From an uncultured Dialister sp. (GTDB taxonomy: Bacteria; Bacillota; Negativicutes; Veillonellales; Dialisteraceae), in assembly GCF_900765565.1 (NCBI RefSeq), contig NZ_CAAFRZ010000066.1, positions 1 through 6,436 of the forward strand: 6,436 nt of DNA. Direction: 5' to 3'. Each line of letters begins with the position of its first letter. Positions within the stretch are counted from its first letter, which is position 1. Shown in pieces: positions 5,557-6,436 of the stretch. The translations under genes and the position numbers were made by a program. Under the pieces are notes generated by a model that saw nothing but the letters and a program-made list of their open reading frames with translations, was not told where the DNA came from and made no database searches.

Positions 5557-5883
5557 TCACCCCTTTGTTTCTAGAATTTTCAGATGACGGGGATACCGTT
5601 CTTCGATGGCTTTCAGCCCGTGAACCATGGTCCGGAAAAGTGCTTCGCTCTCTGAATTTCCTTCCGATGAGAGTTCCACATTCATAAATCCGAAGTCCGA
5701 GTCATAGGTTCCATCTCTGTGAAGTACATCCTCAAGTCCTCCGGCAATGGTCAATGTGATGGCACTGACGGAAGCACAGATGAGATCGTATTCCCCATCC
5801 TTTTCATAACCATCTGCATGTCCATGGATGCGAAAGCCTCGATAGAGCCCTTTCCCATCCCTATGCATTTCGACGGTAATCAT
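5557..5883 (-). CDS. prp: Ribosomal-processing cysteine protease Prp
   Basis: Prp (YsxB family) is a small cysteine protease that trims the N-terminal leader from L27, encoded next. In staphylococci this step is essential for normal ribosomes. The protein has 108 residues. The catalytic histidine is probably His22 in [14 protein letters not shown] and the cysteine Cys36 in DLICASVSA. Relative to the S. aureus protein as I recall it, the histidine-cysteine interval is two residues longer. It sits in the usual place between rplU and rpmA. Its ATG overlaps the rplU stop as ATGA, and the upstream ribosome site is weak, so its translation probably depends on rplU. Confidence 0.93.
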   Translation of the reverse strand: MITVEMHRDGKGLYRGFRIHGHADGYEKDGEYDLICASVSAITLTIAGGLEDVLHRDGTYDSDFGFMNVELSSEGNSESEALFRTMVHGLKAIEERYPRHLKILETKG

Positions 5884-6188
5884 CCTTCGATCTTTTCGAT
5901 CTGAACCTTTGTGAAAGGCTGACGATGACCCTGACGACGGCGATAGTTGGACTTAGCCTTGTATTTGAAAATACGGATCTTCTTTTCCTTACCCTGTTCG
6001 AGAACCTTGCCGGTAACCTTGGCACCTGCAACGGTGGGCTGGCCAATCTTTACATCATCACCGGATACGAGAAGAACTTCGTCAAAAGTTACTTCAGCGC
6101 CTTTTTCAGCGTCCAGTTTTTCGATGGAGATAACCTTGCCTTCTTCGACACAGTACTGTTTACCACCAGTTTTAATGATTGCGTACAT
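5880..6188 (-). CDS. rplU: 50S ribosomal protein L21
   Basis: L21 is a 23S rRNA-binding protein of the large subunit. The 102-residue sequence begins [17 protein letters not shown] and carries the C-terminal signature [16 protein letters not shown] followed by FTKVQI, which makes the call secure. The length is standard. The ATG at 6188 has a strong GAGGAGG site 7 nt upstream. It is the first gene of rplU-prp-rpmA, driven by the promoter at 6295-6323. The leader of about 100 nt suggests autogenous control of the kind known for L21 leaders. The stop codon overlaps the prp start by 4 nt. Confidence 0.98.
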   Translation of the reverse strand: MYAIIKTGGKQYCVEEGKVISIEKLDAEKGAEVTFDEVLLVSGDDVKIGQPTVAGAKVTGKVLEQGKEKKIRIFKYKAKSNYRRRQGHRQPFTKVQIEKIEG

Positions 6189-6288
6189 TTGTGCACCTCC
6201 TCTTTACTATACTCGCCGGATGCGGCAGCCCCATGGCATTTAGAAGCCTTCTCCGTGCGGTTGCGTCACAGCACGTATGTACAATGAC
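6189..6288 (-). promoter_or_regulatory. rplU 5' leader, candidate L21 autoregulatory element
   Basis: About 100 nt separate the predicted transcription start from rplU. On the minus strand the leader holds CGTGC(12 nt)GCACG (6275 to 6254), the palindrome AGAAGGCTTCT, and a small GCCG/CGGC hairpin before the ribosome site. L21 leaders that bind the protein are known in Firmicutes. Membership here is inferred from position and structure, not from a model match. Confidence 0.45.
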
Positions 6289-6294
6289 TTAATT

Positions 6295-6323
6295 ATTATA
6301 TCTGCTTTCATGGGCAAAGTCAA
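6295..6323 (-). promoter_or_regulatory. Sigma-70 promoter of rplU-prp-rpmA
   Basis: On the minus strand TTGACT (6323-6318) is followed by a 17-nt spacer and a perfect TATAAT (6300-6295). This is the best promoter in the window, and it is placed correctly for a highly expressed ribosomal operon. The start of transcription is expected near 6288. Confidence 0.85.
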
Positions 6324-6343
6324 TTATAATTTTGTTAGAAATA

Positions 6344-6436
6344 TGACATTTATGAACCACAAGTGATATTGTCTCAAGTAACCACAAATGAAAATGTCCC
6401 AGTCATGGTATAATCTCATCACAATCTTAACGCAAG
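6344..6436 (+). mobile_element. Possible left end of an insertion sequence (partial)
   Basis: Two degenerate direct repeats, 6355-6375 and 6380-6400, agree at 17 of 21 positions. Both begin AACCACAA and end near TGTC, and they lie 25 bp apart. They follow a TGACATT at 6344 and precede a plus-strand promoter that reads out of the window. Multiple terminal repeats that begin with TG are known for IS21-family ends, where the transposase binds. No transposase is visible, so operator sites for a divergent gene are an equal alternative. Confidence 0.35.
6406..6414 (+). promoter_or_regulatory. Extended -10 promoter reading out of the window
   Basis: TGGTATAAT is an extended -10 (TGn plus a perfect TATAAT). 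No good -35 stands 16-18 nt upstream, which extended -10 promoters tolerate. The start would be near 6421, serving a plus-strand gene beyond the right edge. It lies just after the two direct repeats, so a protein bound there could control it. Confidence 0.55.

Overview
The window looks like chromosomal DNA of a diderm Firmicute, most likely a Negativicutes anaerobe of the Veillonella/Dialister/Megasphaera type. This is inferred from three things. The L27 protein carries the Firmicutes-style cleavable leader and has its protease Prp beside it. One enzyme is a signal-peptide-bearing, periplasmic-type acid phosphatase, which implies an outer membrane. The protein sequences are Clostridia/Negativicutes-like. 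No 16S rRNA or other marker fixes the genus.

All six protein genes lie on the minus strand and read right to left. First comes a ribosomal operon, rplU-prp-rpmA (6188 to 5267). It has a consensus sigma-70 promoter, a leader of about 100 nt and a strong terminator directly after rpmA. Next comes a lysine/diaminopimelate cluster, dapB-asd-dapA (4809 to 1989). It carries three consecutive-pathway enzymes: aspartate-semialdehyde dehydrogenase makes the aldehyde, DapA condenses it with pyruvate and DapB reduces the product. This cluster has its own candidate promoters and ends in a terminator. Last comes an exported Agp-type histidine acid phosphatase (1654 to 371).

The spacers hold most of the unexplained structure. 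Two of them carry compact blocks of almost identical length (1705-1905, 201 bp; 4971-5170, 200 bp). Each is bounded by a perfect inverted repeat of 21 or 18 bp and packed with nested perfect hairpins, many with trinucleotide loops. The two blocks differ in sequence but share the same layout. The left 310 bases hold a plus-strand structured RNA of unknown class: long-range helices pair its two ends, it has several perfect internal stems, and it ends in an intrinsic terminator. The right edge (about 6344-6436) has two degenerate direct repeats and an outward plus-strand promoter. This resembles the left end of an insertion sequence whose body lies outside the window.
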